From positions 33,501 to 97,500 of the forward strand of contig JAVRFU010000129.1 in assembly GCA_032717465.1 (NCBI GenBank): DNA of 64,000 nt, written 5' to 3'. Position 1 is the first letter of the stretch. Each line of letters opens with the position of its first letter. The stretch is from Coenobita brevimanus (taxonomy: Eukaryota; Arthropoda; Malacostraca; Decapoda; Coenobitidae). The notes below the pieces were generated by a model, which was given only the letters and a program-made list of their open reading frames with translations, had not been told where the DNA came from and did no database searches. Both the position numbers and the translations under genes were made by a program. This document shows, one piece after another, positions 1-12,364 of this stretch.

Positions 1-103
1 TAATATTTACACTTGAAATAAAACTATGAATGTGTGGAAATAATTCTGCCATTTGAATAACTATGGTATCATCAACCAAGATATACATACACGAACAGAA
101 GCA

Positions 104-105
<2 letters not shown>

Positions 106-167
<62 letters not shown>
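106..167. repeat. (CA)n microsatellite
   Basis: A pure CA dinucleotide run of about 62 bp. Reading frames through it are artefacts. Confidence 0.98.
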
Positions 168-169
<2 letters not shown>

Positions 170-233
170 CCCAGTCACCAAAACACGAAGTTAAACAGAA
201 AGGAATGGGAGAGGTGACTCAGCCAATGACTTG

Positions 234-321
234 AAGATCGTCGTCATCATCATCGTCGTCGTCGTCATCGTCGTCGTCGTCTTCGTTGTCGTAATCATCA
301 CCATCATCATCTTCTTCGTCG

Positions 322-353
<32 letters not shown>

Positions 354-560
354 GTCAGCAGCAGCAGCATGTCATCACCATCCCAACACTGTAAAAAATG
401 TAGTACAGAAGTTATATCAATATCATCACCATTATCATCAAATACATCACTATCATATAACCATATTCTAGAGTTTGCATCAACATCATCATCAGCAGCA
501 GCATCAACATCATCAGCAGCAACATCCGTCTTCATCATCATCATTATCATCATCAGCCTG
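234..560. repeat. Compound ATC/GTC/AGC trinucleotide repeat
   Basis: Runs of ATC, GTC and AGC triplets interleaved with short unique sequence. Open frames on both strands give homopolymeric peptides (poly-M/D, poly-I/V) and are low-complexity artefacts, not genes. The 270 bp that follow (561-831) hold nothing I recognise. Confidence 0.9.
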
Positions 561-831
561 TGACACACCACTGCAGGATAAGGACCCCTCTCACCTGTCT
601 CCACTCCGATCCTTTGGTTGTTAACTCGTTCCGTCCCTGCTCGGTGGATCTGCGAGTATCATCTCTATCTTGTTCTCTGTGTGCCTCATCCTCTCACTCC
701 GTCTCTGGTCTGCCATTTAGTTACGCTGGCTGTCCATGTGTTACCTGCTCTATGGAAGACGTGACCTAAGGACTGCGTGTGGACTGACCTGTAAACAGGA
801 GGACAAATATAAGTGTGTTGCAGCATCACTA

Positions 832-1036
832 CTATACCCTGTTCACTCTAACTTGGCGTAAAATTGCAATCTCTTTCTTAAATTTTGCGTTGTGACAAGG
901 GGTTAACACTAGAATGGTGCTAGTCACGAAGAAGTGGTATGGAAATGATGTAGAGCTGTAAGTTTAATTCTTTCACTGAACTACCGGAAATAAGCTGCAA
1001 AAAAACGACTATCTCGGCCTTGGTAAAATGAAGGAA
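832..1036 (+). mobile_element. MITE-like element, copy 1
   Basis: About 205 bp bounded by degenerate terminal inverted repeats. The left end reads like CTATACCCTGTTCACTC followed by TAACTTGGC; the right end carries the complement around GGCCTTGGTAAAATGAAG. Four related copies lie at 12,156, 36,346, 44,860 and 46,964, two of them inverted. There is no coding capacity. The TIRs suggest a non-autonomous DNA transposon; the superfamily is not determined. Confidence 0.6.
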
Positions 1037-1056
1037 CACCACCACAATATACGCGT

Positions 1057-1494
<438 letters not shown>

Positions 1495-1535
<41 letters not shown>
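1495..1535. repeat. (TG)n microsatellite
   Basis: A TG run of about 40 bp on the distal side of the second TER unit. Confidence 0.95.
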
Positions 1536-1539
<4 letters not shown>

Positions 1540-1599
1540 CGCTTCAGAACAAAATAACTTACATACAATATTTTTTTTCCATCACATTGTCCCTCTGAA

Positions 1600-2900
1600 A
1601 TATGAATCGCACTTATCAGTTTACATTCAGGTCCCAAACTGTACTGTTGGGTGGACAGGGACAAGGGAGCAGGCAAACCTAGTCCACCAGTCTGATCGGC
1701 ACGAGAATCAACAGGACGACACTCACACTGCTATTTCACTGGTGCTGAGACACCAAGATTGAGGCAGTACAAGGCAGAGTTGCCGTGAATTGCACACTGG
1801 TTGTGACGTCATTATTGCACACGGTTTCGTTTAGTAACCAGGATGACAGAGGATGTATTGTTGGTATAACTACCATAAAATTTGGTATACTGTGAATACT
1901 GGAAGAGAGGGTATAATATTATTAATGATGTCAGACCTATTATGATTCAAGTGTAAGGACGTTAAATGATTAAGAGAGTTAATAAGTCAGCAAATGTTGA
2001 TTAATAACAAGACAGGAGACAAGTAAGTTTATCCACATCCAAGTTTTCTAGTATATCAAGAGTACACGATTTACAACATTGTTTCGGTATTTCTTTAATA
2101 TTACAAAGTAAGTGTGCACTGCTAATGGTTGGCACGAGTCTTGTAAATAATATATATATTTTTTTAATTATATAGCCGGGTGCGTAGAGGTAGACTGTTC
2201 AACGACGTATTCTCCCTTGTTTTAAATGACAGTATTATAGACAAACGCTACATATTCGTTGGTTTAATCATGACAAAATTCCTCGTATTCCTACAAAATA
2301 ACGTGAACAATTAGTGTGGAAAAAAATTCCACACTAGTGTGGAATGACGTCCGCCTGCCCACATCCATGCTCGTCGTTCATTTGTTTTTCCACATTAGCA
2401 GACGATTTTCCACAAAACGGCAGCACTGGACTATAAGGCCTCCTCATCTCCCTCACACTAACATCCCCCTTGTCTCATCAGAATTACGTCTAGTAGCCTT
2501 ATAGGTATTATTTCTTTGGGCCATGATACTTCCTGGCTGTCAGTGAGATATCCTTGTGTCCTAATGTAGTCACCTTAATGGCTAAAAACAGCAAATAGCC
2601 AACACTTGCCTCAGGGGAATGATGCAGCAGCAACACACACACACCCTCGTCCTTCCACTGTCATACGGCCACTAGCAAAAGTAGCCAAGTAGCGACGCCC
2701 ACCAAGACGAGAAACATGTCCAGCTACTTTTACAACCACTAGATGGTTCCCGGGCCCTCTCATGGTAGGGGCAACTCTAGTATTTTATTCCAGGTACTGT
2801 TGGGCGATGGCATTCAGCTGAGAGTGAGTCATACTACTATAAGAGTGTTAATGCTGTCTCTGTTAACTCTCATGATCATACAGGTCTACCAGCCCTACCC
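1600..2900. repeat. Local duplication block, proximal copy
   Basis: Diverged but clear similarity to 3,878-4,690. The part at 1,606-1,780 (around GATCGGCACGAGAATC) matches 3,895-4,050. The part at 2,440-2,640 (around TCCTGGCTGTCAG) matches both 4,075-4,235 and 4,255-4,440. The part at 2,655-2,880 matches 4,440-4,640. The stretch 1,790-2,440 is AT-rich with nothing recognised. No coding potential is evident. Confidence 0.65.
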
Positions 2901-2910
2901 AAAAATAAAT

Positions 2911-2911
<1 letters not shown>

Positions 2912-2966
<55 letters not shown>
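2912..2966. repeat. (TG)n microsatellite
   Basis: A TG run leading into the third TER unit. Confidence 0.95.
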
Positions 2967-2967
<1 letters not shown>

Positions 2968-3070
2968 TTTGTGTGTGTGGTGTGAGGTGCCTGTGTGTTA
3001 CCATGGCAACCTCCCGATACCATCACAGTTACATACACACATTTCCTCACCAGCAAGTTCCACTAGAGAG

Positions 3071-3075
<5 letters not shown>
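2968..3075 (-). repeat. TG-embedded repeat (TER), copy 3
   Basis: A unit with GTTACCATGGCAAC (one arm base changed from the perfect palindrome at 1,216) and a TAGAGAGTACTG end, flanked on both sides by TG runs. Confidence 0.7.
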
Positions 3076-3329
<254 letters not shown>

Positions 3330-3800
3330 ATATGAGTATTCATAAATGTGTGTGCATCAGTGTGTGTACTCATCAGTGTGTGCATCAGTGTGTGTATGCA
3401 TCAGCGTCTGTGTGTATCAGTGTGTGCATACATTGCCGTGTGCGTGTATCAGTGTCTTAATGCATCAACGCGTGCGTGCATCCATGTGTGTGCATCGGTG
3501 TATTTGTGCCAGCGTGTGTGCGTGCATCACTGTGTACGTGCAACAATGCCTGCATGAATCAGTATGTGTGTATTGAAACATATGTGGGTGCATCAATATA
3601 TATGTACTACCATGTGCTTGCTTGCTTCCACGAGCATAAACTTTGTAAATATAGGTAAATTAAGTGCGCCTTCGTGCATTCCCTGTATGTATGTATGTAT
3701 GCATGTATATATGTGTGTGTGCAGGTGCGTACATGTGTGCACTTGGGTGTGCGTCTGAGTATATGTGTGTGTTTTGTGTCTGTGTGTGTTTTTTGAGCAG
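3330..3800. repeat. Cryptic GTGTGCATCA minisatellite and degenerate TG tract
   Basis: Irregular repetition of ATCAGTGTGTGCATC-like words to about 3,600, then a degenerate TG/ATGT tract to about 3,800. Cysteine/valine-rich frames here are repeat artefacts. Confidence 0.7.
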
Positions 3801-3877
3801 ATGCATGTGTACGTGAATGCACTTACAGCAGATTTATGACTACAGAACTAAGGTTATTTTTGCCAGCACGTTCTCAC

Positions 3878-4740
3878 CCTAAAATACAAGCCTCAGTAGT
3901 CACTTTATATTCAGGTTCTGATCTGTACTGCTGCGTGGACAGAGACAAGGGGGAAACAAACCATGTCCACCAATTTGATCGGCACGAGAATCCACAGGAC
4001 GATACTCACTTATTTCTCTGGTGCTGAGACGCCAGAACTGAGATGCTGCACGGCTCCCTTCCCTCACACACTGCCCCCTTTGTCTCATCAAACTTACGTG
4101 TATTACCTTTATTTTTTATTTGTCTTTGGCCTATGATACATCCTGGCTGTCAGCAAGATATCCTTGTGTCCTAATGTAATTACCTTAATGACTAAAAACA
4201 GCAAAATCCAACGCTTACCTCAGGAGACTGAGTCAACGCACCCTTACCTTCCCATCTCCTTTACTCACTGATACTTTCTTCGTCTCACCGACAAATATAC
4301 ATGTTACCCATATTTTTTACATGTCTTTAGCTTATAACACTTCCTGGCTGCCACTAATATATCTTTGTGTCCCAGTATAATCCTCTGAATGGTTAATAAC
4401 AGCAAATTCCAACACGTACCCACAAGAAAGCGCCGACGTTCCCTCTCCCTCTCGTCGTCCGGCGGCCACTGACTGACAGAGGCAAGCAGCGAGTCCTACC
4501 AAGCTTAGAATCTTTGCTTAGCTACTCTTATAGCCAAAAGATGGTATGGTGACCCTCTCATGACAGGGATTACTCAAGTGTTCCATCCCAGCTAATCCTA
4601 GACGCTTTGATCCACCTGAGAGTAAAGCATAGGAAACAGAGAGTGATCGTACTGGCATAATTTACAATGTTATTATTGGAATATTCTCCCTTCCTTATAT
4701 TGCTGAGGTCAGAAGGTTTTATTCAGCTGAGAGTGGGTTG
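3878..4740. repeat. Local duplication block, distal copy
   Basis: Matches parts of 1,600-2,900 in the same order. The part around 4,075-4,235 is itself repeated at 4,255-4,440. Identity is moderate, so the event is old. I see nothing recognisable from 4,740 to 5,040. Confidence 0.6.
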
Positions 4741-5034
4741 TAGGAGCCTTGTGTGTAAAAGAGAGCAGGTGTAAGGACGATAGCAATCAGAATCAGCAAT
4801 AAAGTACTGTATCATTACTAAAAATTTATATGCATTAGATATCTGTTACGTATAGCACAAATTGAAGGTTCAGATAAAAGCAGAGATATAAATTTGTGCT
4901 TTCTCTCTCTCTCGTTTTATCTTTCTCTTGCCACACCCTCTCCTCGTGTCTTCCCTTTCGCTGCCTCAGATGGGTAAGGGCTGTCTCCAGCTTATAATGC
5001 TCGCACACTTCATGCTCCACTTATTGCATTCACT

Positions 5035-5040
<6 letters not shown>

Positions 5041-5074
<34 letters not shown>
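5041..5074. repeat. (AAT)n microsatellite
   Basis: ATA/AAT triplet repeat of about 34 bp. Confidence 0.95.
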
Positions 5075-5077
<3 letters not shown>

Positions 5078-5224
5078 TAAACACATCTTTCAACTTGTAT
5101 TTTTTGGATTCCCTATCGGACGATAATTATAAATATAAGAAAACTCATGTTTCAGGGGAAAGTAAAGGAACTGAAGCATTAAATTTAGTTAACTTTCCTC
5201 CCCTCTTTCTTCCTCGTCAGTATA

Positions 5225-5665
5225 ATATTTCTCGATAAGAGAAAAAGAGCAGCGAATAAAAGCAAAAAGAACAGAGAATGAGATAAAGAGCAGGGACTGA
5301 AACAAAGCGCATTAAGGCAGAATGGGGCCAGAAAAAGTGAAAAAAACGAATAGCGAAAAAAAGAACACAGGGTAACAGTAATATAGGCTTAGATACGTAG
5401 TTCGGAGGCTGATGAGGACTATGAGAAGTGCTACAGTATAAGAAGACGAGACTACGTGGTTCAGAGGCTGATGAAGGCTATGAGAAGACCATGAATGATT
5501 TGAGAGAGTTGTCATTGTATAATCAGACAGGACGTGTACAACTCCCAATATGGTGTGTGTAATCAGCAGAAAAAAGCCTTGCACGAGGGAGGTCGGAAGC
5601 TACAAACGTGCTATTGACAGATCACCAACAGGAGGAGTGTAATAGATTATAAACGACGCCTAGCT
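5225..5665. repeat. Dispersed repeat R1, partial copy
   Basis: An AG-rich lead (words such as AAAAGAGCAG) is followed by sequence matching 62,810-63,245 and, from about 5,385, segments A (from 23,088) and B (from 30,514). Shared words include GGTTCAGAGGCTGATGAAGG and GAGAGAGTTGTCATTGTATA. The copy stops inside the R1 tandem-repeat portion. The remaining ~225 bp to 5,890 hold nothing recognised. Confidence 0.75.
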
Positions 5666-6249
5666 AGATGCACGCGTGTCTCGCCCGCTCGCTCCTCAGC
5701 TCTCACTCTGTGACTCCCTGCCTTCATCAAAGCTGCCTAACGACTTTTTCGGCATGTGCTACCCACCCACTCATCACCTCATTAAATAAACTTCACCCAT
5801 TCATCACCTCATTAATAAACTTCACCCACATCATTCCTCCTACCTCTTTTCCTGTCTTCTTCTAATTTCTCTGTTATTACTAACCCCTGCTCTTTTGTGA
5901 ATTCGGAGATACTTCCTGGACCCCCCCATTACCTTGTTCGGGCCACGGCCATAACAGTAGCCGGGGGTCCGGGAGATATAGCCGTGCGCCTGAGAGACTC
6001 GGCCTTTTTGGTCTCCTACTTCCTTCTCATCTTGCTGGTGATAGATTGGCTAGGACTAAGGTCCTAACAATCTGGAACCACCCTGCTCTCACAACAAGTT
6101 TAGTGATCAGGGTAACGGCGCCAACACCTCATCCTGCACACCCATTGCACCCCGGGATCTGTGCAAAAGTGTGGTGATTGCTTTTCTTCCCCCTCTTTTT
6201 TATTAACGTCATGCGCTACACTCTCCCCCTCCCTCCCCCTTGACTAATG

Positions 6250-7823
6250 ATGGCTTTCTCAGTTAAGTTTAAATGTACCCTCCCCTCCCTGCCTTCAGAC
6301 CCTGGTCAGACCTTTTTTTGCATCACTGAAACTCCCTTTGTTAACCTTTTTTCAAGTGCAAAAGACAAAATCATTAAGATCACCTTGGCCTCTCAGGCTC
6401 ATCTAGATTCATACCTCTCCCCCAGTAACCTGCCCAAATACTCCCAGGCTGGATATGAACTGATCTCAACTCCTGAGCTAAAAGCTGCCTGCACAATAAT
6501 TGCCCGTAATGTTACCAAATATGTTCTCAGACACACCGATGATGACCTTATGACTGAACTGTCCCTGAAAAACGACATTCACGCCACCCACATTGTTCGC
6601 TTTGACAATTCAAACAACATCAAGATTCTCTGTGCTTCACCTCAAGAGGTACAGAAACTTCATTCACACGGTGTCAGAGCGTTCAATACAATCATCCCAC
6701 CCAGCAACCTTAGACTCGAACAGTCGTTTGATCTTGCTCAATGCTTTAGATATTACCAATATGGGCATCAAACTCGATCATGCAAAAAACTCAAATCTGC
6801 TCCAAGTGCTCTGCCCAAGGTCATTTTCATACAAACTGCACTAGCACTACTACTAAATGTATTAATTGTGGCGAAGGACATATTGCAATCGCCGGTAACT
6901 GCTCTATTAGGAAAAATCTTCTGAAGGATGTGAGGGCTAGCTGCCAGCCCGCACAGCATGTCAACACGCCTCAATCAGACACAGCACCCCAACAAACTTC
7001 ATTCACCATGTCATATGCCCAAGCCACTCAGAATTCAGCCCCAAACTCAAGCACCCACCACTCATCCAACACCCCCCAACACCACCCCTCCCAATCCATC
7101 TTCCATTTCACCCTTTCCCCCCAACGTTACCGCAGCTGTCATGTCCGCCCTAGCCCAAGCTCTGTACTCTGATGTGCCCTTTGCATCCCTCATCAATGAT
7201 GCTCTAGCTGCCAATAATTTGTCCACCATAGTCATCGCCCCTTCATGGCACACAGCCAAGAAATCGCCCCACATCTTCACCCCCCCTTCACAGCAAACTG
7301 GCAACACCTCCCACACCTCAGTCCCTCCCACCTCACCCCCTCCCATCCCCTCCACCTCTCATTCGTCCTTCCCCTGCACTCCCAACCCACCCACCACACC
7401 CACTCACCCTAAACCTCATCCCACTCCTGCATCCTCAAAAGCACTCCCATCTTCCCCCCCTCACCACTCCTCCCCTCCTGCTGATTCACGTCATCCTAAC
7501 CAAACCACCCAGCCCCCAACCCCATCTCCCTCCACCAGCACAACCCCCAACCAACCTAACTCCATGCCCCCTCCACCTACCCCAACCACCCCCCTCACCT
7601 GCGATCGAGATCGCAGCATTTCTTGCAAACGCAAGGCGTCTGACTCTCCCGAATCCCCCTCCTCCCTCTCCCCTTCAGTTCACAACACACATCAATCACG
7701 CTCCAGGAAACGCAGTGCCCCCCCTCCCAAAAAGAGAACCCCATCCTTCTCCCCTGCCTCCCCCAGAAATACCACATACATAGCACATCCAGACTCAGAT
7801 CAACACGATCACCACCATGCTTA
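6250..7823 (+). pseudogene. LINE ORF1 (gag-like, zinc knuckles), frameshifted
   Basis: ORF1 proteins of this group bind the element RNA. The N-terminal ~180 residues carry a gag-like region leading to a first knuckle (CFRYYQYGHQTRSC) in which an expected cysteine is tyrosine. The frame then shifts near 6,782 in an A-run. Two further knuckles follow: C-x2-C-x4-H-x4-C (CSKCSAQGHFHTNC) and a CINCGEGHIAIAGNC variant. A second frameshift near 7,085-7,120 returns to the first frame, which continues as a Pro/Ser/Thr-rich tail to a stop ending at 7,824. The start is ATG at 6,247 or 6,250. No selenocysteine or programmed-shift claim is made; simple decay is likelier. Confidence 0.8.
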
Positions 7824-8400
7824 AAATCATCCAGTTTAACATTAGACACTATTACGCAAACAGGCACCTAGTACTCAACTCATTCACGAACACGACCCAG
7901 ACATAATATTACTCAACAGCACTTGCACCAACAACACCAGAAAAATCAAACACTATGGCTACACTACACTTCAAACCGACGAGGGTCCACACGACGGAGT
8001 TGCTATCATGATTAAAGGCACCATTAAACACGACTTCATCACAACATGGACACACAGGCACTTCCTAGCACTTAAAACACACACTACTCTTGGCCCCCTC
8101 ATAGTCTCCACCACATACACCAGACCCAACACTGGCATCCCCTTCACAGACATAAACAGACTCTTCAACAACACTGCACCAACACTATTCATTTCAGACC
8201 TAAATGCACAACACGGGACATTCCAACACAGCACAACCAACAATCATGGACGACAAATGTTCACCATATACCAACACAAAAGATTAAATTTCCTAGGACC
8301 TGATTTCCTCACTACATTTACACCTAGGGGATCAGGCAGGCCAGACCTCATCTTCACCAATAGATCATTTAACATCTTTCATCACCACATCACAACCACA
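7817..8400 (+). pseudogene. LINE ORF2 endonuclease (APE-type), degenerate
   Basis: The start overlaps the end of ORF1 (ATG at 7,817 beginning MLKIIQFNIR, the usual first motif of an APE-like nuclease). The frame is interrupted soon after and resumes in a reading frame through 8,008-8,400. Further nuclease landmarks are DGVAIMIKG and LFISDLNAQHG, the equivalent of the GDFNAHH motif, and GRPDLIFTN. The final SDH motif is missing because the segment joins RT sequence near 8,402, implying an internal deletion. Confidence 0.8.
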
Positions 8401-8402
8401 CA

Positions 8403-9206
8403 ATGCGCATTAAATTTAAAAATAATTACCCAGACTTTTTCCAGCTTCATGCATGTGTACCTCAGGGCTCCGTCCTCGCACCCACCCTCTACACACTCTA
8501 CACAAATGACATCCCCACCCCACTACATGACGATTCACTCACCATCCAATACGCAGACGACATTACTCAACTTGTACGATCAACGACAATTGACGGAATT
8601 ACCAACAAAGCGAGCATAGAGCTGGACCGAATTGCACGATGGGAGCAGAAGTGGCGGATTCAAGCGAATCCCTTGAAATGCACAGTAACATATTTTCGTA
8701 TTAAATCAGCCAACCCCCGCCCACTTTTTCTAAATTCGCGTGATCCCGATCGCGTTCCCATTCCTATTAGGAATACTTGCACCGTACTTGGTCTTACATA
8801 CGACAAAAACTTCAAATTTCATCATCATATACGAGGCAAGGCAGGCGTGGCTGGCACTGCACTAACACAAATATACCGGTTCCGTAGTGCAGCATCTGCA
8901 ACTAAATTTCATCTGTATAAAGCACTGATCAGACCACTGCTCACGTATTCACCGTTAAGTCTATCTCTTTCGGCCAAAAGCAACATTCTAAATTTACAGA
9001 GAGTTCAAAACAAAGCCATACGTTGGGCACTGAGCATACGGTGGGATGATTTTGTCACCAACATACACTCTCATGAACGCGCCAACATTCCACCCATCAA
9101 CACTTACCTTCACCACCTACAACAAAAACAAATCACCAAACTCACCGACGTTCACACTGACTTCATCGACTTTTTCACCCGGATCACACCCCCACACGAC
9201 CTCTAG
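8403..9206 (+). pseudogene. LINE ORF2 reverse transcriptase, missing its N-terminal half
   Basis: The 267-residue frame begins just before VPQGSVLAPTLYTLYTNDIP (RT motif 4 region), continues to the catalytic QYADD box about 30 residues later, and then through thumb and C-terminal sequence (GLTYDKNFKFHHHI, LIRPLLTYS, LQRVQNKAIRWAL). RT fingers and the first catalytic aspartate motif are absent, so it cannot be functional. No RNase H domain is seen before the stop at 9,206. Confidence 0.88.
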
Positions 9207-9782
9207 CCAACCTCTTCCACCCTGACGCAAGACCTGCACCAACCCCATTGTTCACTTAAGCACCAATAGTTTATTTATTACTGACCCTTTCATTAATTAA
9301 CTACTTAGTTCACACCCTGCAATTCACTTAAGACTCTAAACCACCCCTACACCCATTATCAAGATCACGGCAGCCACGTAATAACCCGCCATCCTCATAT
9401 CCAGCACCCCCGCCTCAGACACTGACCCCCCCATACTGCCCTTCCTCCACCCCTCCCCTTTCCTTATCCCCCTACCCAAGCATCCCAGGGCTACAACACC
9501 TTACCCTAACACCCGTATCCTACAATCCTACCCAGGCTTCTGGAGCCGGAAAAATCAGATGAACCTGAGAGGCAGCCAATAAGCCAATGCTTGCTGGAGA
9601 AAGCCGTAGCTATTCACTCCTCCCGTCCTTAAGTAACAACACAGTGCACGTGCGAGACCCCCCCCCTTCCCAACAGCAAACACACGCACGTTGGGTTAAG
9701 CCCCGACACTCTTTCTCTTAGTCTAATTTCTTCCTCTCCTACTTAAAAAAAAAAAAAAAGAAGAATGTAATAAGGCAGAGAT

Positions 9783-9892
9783 CTGTCTATATACCTAGGC
9801 TGCTTCCCCCAAGGAAAGGAAGTAGCCGAGACAGGACGACACACTCCCCATTTACTCATCCATTCAAACACATTCATTCGCATCTTAGCCCC
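9783..9892 (-). mobile_element. SINE-like element (TAGA-tail family), 5'-truncated
   Basis: Minus-strand element. Its 3' part matches 54,465-54,594 and 60,848-61,212 (shared words TACCTAGGCTGCTTCC and GTAGCCGAGACAGGACGAC). It is flanked by an 11-bp near-perfect duplication, AAGGCAGAGAT at 9,772-9,782 and AAGGCTGAGAT at 9,893-9,903. The tail here is short and degenerate (CTGTCTATATA on the plus strand). Confidence 0.8.
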
Positions 9893-10039
9893 AAGGCTGA
9901 GATACAAAGGTTAATACATGATACAGTAGTTCCTGTTACTTTTCAGCAATATAAAAACAATAAGTACAAAGACGACGAGATTGATACAATATAAATGAAG
10001 AATAAAGAACAATTATTAACACTACACCGACGCTTCCAT

Positions 10040-10375
10040 CTCGTAAGCAATGGTGCCCTCCCCCCTCCCACCTCAATGCCCTCCCCTCTACTGTAGTTCA
10101 CACCCCTCTCTCTCATACCTCCATCCCATCCATCCATCTCATCCTTTGCCTCCCCACCCTCTCCTCCCCCTCTCCACCTCAGTCACATACACTCTTCTCG
10201 TTAGTCTCGCTCTCCATCCTCTCCACATGGCCAAACCAACTGCGTATTTCTCCTAACGCTTTCTGTCACATCCATATCCACACCACAACGCTCCTTCACT
10301 TCCTCATTTGTCAGTCTGTCTTTCCTTTTAACTCCACATGCTCCCCTCAGTAATCCTTCCTCCATCCCCCATCCT
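10040..10375 (-). pseudogene. LINE ORF2 C-terminal remnant
   Basis: On the minus strand, sequence at about 10,240-10,220 encodes RSWFGHVERMES, a hallmark of the extreme C-terminus of many invertebrate LINE RT proteins. It is followed, with frameshifts, by V-T-E-V-E and K-D-E-M-D-G-W-like words. The same remnant type is seen at 20,540-20,765 and 37,786-38,030. Heavily decayed. Confidence 0.55.
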
Positions 10376-11282
10376 CAGCGAAACACAAAGAAATGTTCCT
10401 CACTTGCCATGACGCGAGACTGGTGTGGATACCCAGACAGCCAGGCACCACGGAGCTGGGCGGCGCACGTCAACTCACCCACCTAACATTGGGGTAACTA
10501 AGGCGGTAACCGTTGGTATGGCGGCGACACGTGAATGTAGAGGTAGACGGCCTGGCGCCATTAGATAAGCGAAGCAGTTGTACACCTCATCATAGCAAGA
10601 GCGACACTGAGGGTCGCTGACTGGGCATGGGGGTTTTAAATGGGTTGAGGCAGACAGGTAGACGCCGCATTGGGGGCGGGGCTTGCAATAAAGAAAATTC
10701 CCACAAAATGTAGGGGACCCTTATGTAACTTCGACGAATCTTTATACCGTCCATTGTCGTTTCGTTTTTATTTTCTCTCTCTCTCTCTCTCTTGTTCTTA
10801 CGTTGCCTCATGTTAAAAGGTCCTTTTATTTCTTAATGGCGGTGGTCTAATATAAATTTCCATGTGGCTCTATATGTGGACACTCAGTGGATTGTGTTTT
10901 CTATTCTTTCCAGCTAATCTACAGTTTATCACATCTTTCCTGGCTTATTTCCCAGCGATATCTATACTGCATTCGGATTCTACACTAAGTTATTGGCTGC
11001 TTAATCAGTTGCTTTGTACTGTGATCGTATCGTATCTTTTATAAAAGCTCCAATAAGCTTGCATGCGTCGGCCTTAGTCACATGATGGCTCTCCACTCTG
11101 CTTGATCTCTGGCAGCCTCCCTATTCAGTCCCTTATCCCTGAGGTCACACTCTATGACCTCGTCTCAGGTCTTTTTCGGTCTGCCTCTCGCAACCCTACC
11201 CCCGACGTTCACACTTCTTACTGTAGATCCATAATATCTGAATGTTTCTTGTCTGCTTCTTACCATTTGTAGAGATTCCCTG

Positions 11283-11290
<8 letters not shown>
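10376..11290. repeat. Segmental repeat, diverged copy D, part 1
   Basis: Matches 21,006-21,940 (copy A) and 28,266-29,380 (copy B) at high identity, including the CT run near 10,775-10,794, the stretch around GGACACTCAGTGGATTG and the LINE 3' end at 11,045-11,245. Copy D then loses collinearity: matching resumes only at 14,362 and again at 15,693. Confidence 0.85.
11045..11245 (-). pseudogene. 3' end of the zinc-finger RT LINE (copy D)
   Basis: The minus strand reads VRSVNVGGRVARGRPKKT, then after a stop DEVIECDLRDKGLNREAA and RDQAEWRAIM before a stop. This matches the end of the RT fragment at 62,092-62,604. The following noncoding sequence also matches (GGCCGACGCATGCAAGC, GGAGCTTTTATA). 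Equivalent fragments lie at 21,705-21,905 and 29,131-29,331. Confidence 0.75.
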
Positions 11291-11321
<31 letters not shown>

Positions 11322-11445
11322 TCACCGGGTCGGTCAGGATCACTTGATGGTCGTGATCGTCAGCTTTTACCCTCCCGGAAGGGAGCTGAGAGCTCATATA
11401 GTCCGATCTATGGGCAAGGCTGTGACCTTCACACACGCACACACC

Positions 11446-11504
<59 letters not shown>

Positions 11505-11626
11505 GAGTTGTCTGTGCTTACGGAGGTGAATCTGTGTGTGTGTCCGGAAGGGATGCTGCGTGTGGAGTGATGGCCAAGTTCATAGCGAGTCTGTGTGAAT
11601 GGAGGTTTGTGTATGCATGTTAGGAA

Positions 11627-11687
<61 letters not shown>

Positions 11688-11690
11688 AAA
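11286..11690. repeat. Cluster of three (TG)n arrays
   Basis: TG runs at about 11,286-11,317, 11,447-11,503 and 11,629-11,684 separated by short unique spacers. Confidence 0.93.
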
Positions 11691-11840
11691 GGATATTAAC
11701 TAGCTTTATGCAAATATATTTCGTTAAGAAAATCTTTGCTTGTCTGGCAGGAGGTGCCTGCGTGTTCTGATGGCAACGTCCCACACCAAAGTTACATAAA
11801 CACATTTCCCAACCAATATTTTCCATTAGAGAGTATTTGT

Positions 11841-11881
<41 letters not shown>
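11690..11881 (-). repeat. TG-embedded repeat (TER), copy 4, plus (TG)n
   Basis: A long-form TER (GGATATTAACTAGC through ATTAGAGAGTATTTG) with the central palindrome decayed to GTTCTGATGGCAAC, followed by a TG run at about 11,836-11,881. Confidence 0.7.
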
Positions 11882-11884
<3 letters not shown>

Positions 11885-12155
11885 CTGTGTATGTTTCTGT
11901 CTGTCTGTTAGTTCACTACTCGTCAAAGAACCTCTGCATGAGAAGACATGCTTTTAAAGTTAGGGCACAAATGCAATGTGCTCTGTAGTCATCTACACTA
12001 ATAATAATGTCACGCTTCGTCTCCCCTTTGTGTCTCCTTGCCTTGTATCTGTCTGTCTTCTGCCTGTCTGTCTCTCTGTCTTCCTGTCCTTCTATTGCAA
12101 ACCGCAAACTTCTCAACTGTCCATAACGTCCTAGATTATCATTGTAACACGTAGT

Positions 12156-12364
12156 ATATTATTTTTTCATTGTTAAGTGGCCCAAATTTTCGTCCTTTTG
12201 CAGCTTACTTCACATGGATCATTGGAAGAGACGGACAACGCTACGGCTTCCTTTCCATACCACTTTTTGTGACTTACGTTTTCTAGCATTAATCTATTCC
12301 TACAACTCAGCATTCAGGTTGGAGGAATGGAAAATTTGAGCCAAGTTAGAGTAAAACGAGTACA
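12156..12364 (-). mobile_element. MITE-like element, copy 4 (inverted)
   Basis: Reads as the reverse complement of the copy at 46,964-47,172. Its left end holds GGCCCAAATTTTCGTCC then TTTTGCAGCTTA, and its right end GAGCCAAGTTAGAGTAAAAC. Central sequence is diverged. Confidence 0.6.

Larger units (their letters stand above)
5890..9759 (+). mobile_element. Degenerate Jockey-like non-LTR retrotransposon
   Basis: A non-LTR retrotransposon with gag-like ORF1 (6,250-7,823), an endonuclease portion (7,817-8,400), an RT portion (8,403-9,206), a ~540 bp 3' UTR and a 15-bp poly(A) at 9,745-9,759. The 5' boundary is not defined: sequence from about 5,890 to 6,246 is C-rich and plausibly 5' UTR. Antisense fragments of its 3' UTR recur at 20,766-21,006 and 27,969-28,266. 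Frameshifts and an internal deletion make it inactive. Assignment to the Jockey group rests on domain order and the knuckle-containing ORF1; the clade is inferred. Confidence 0.85.
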
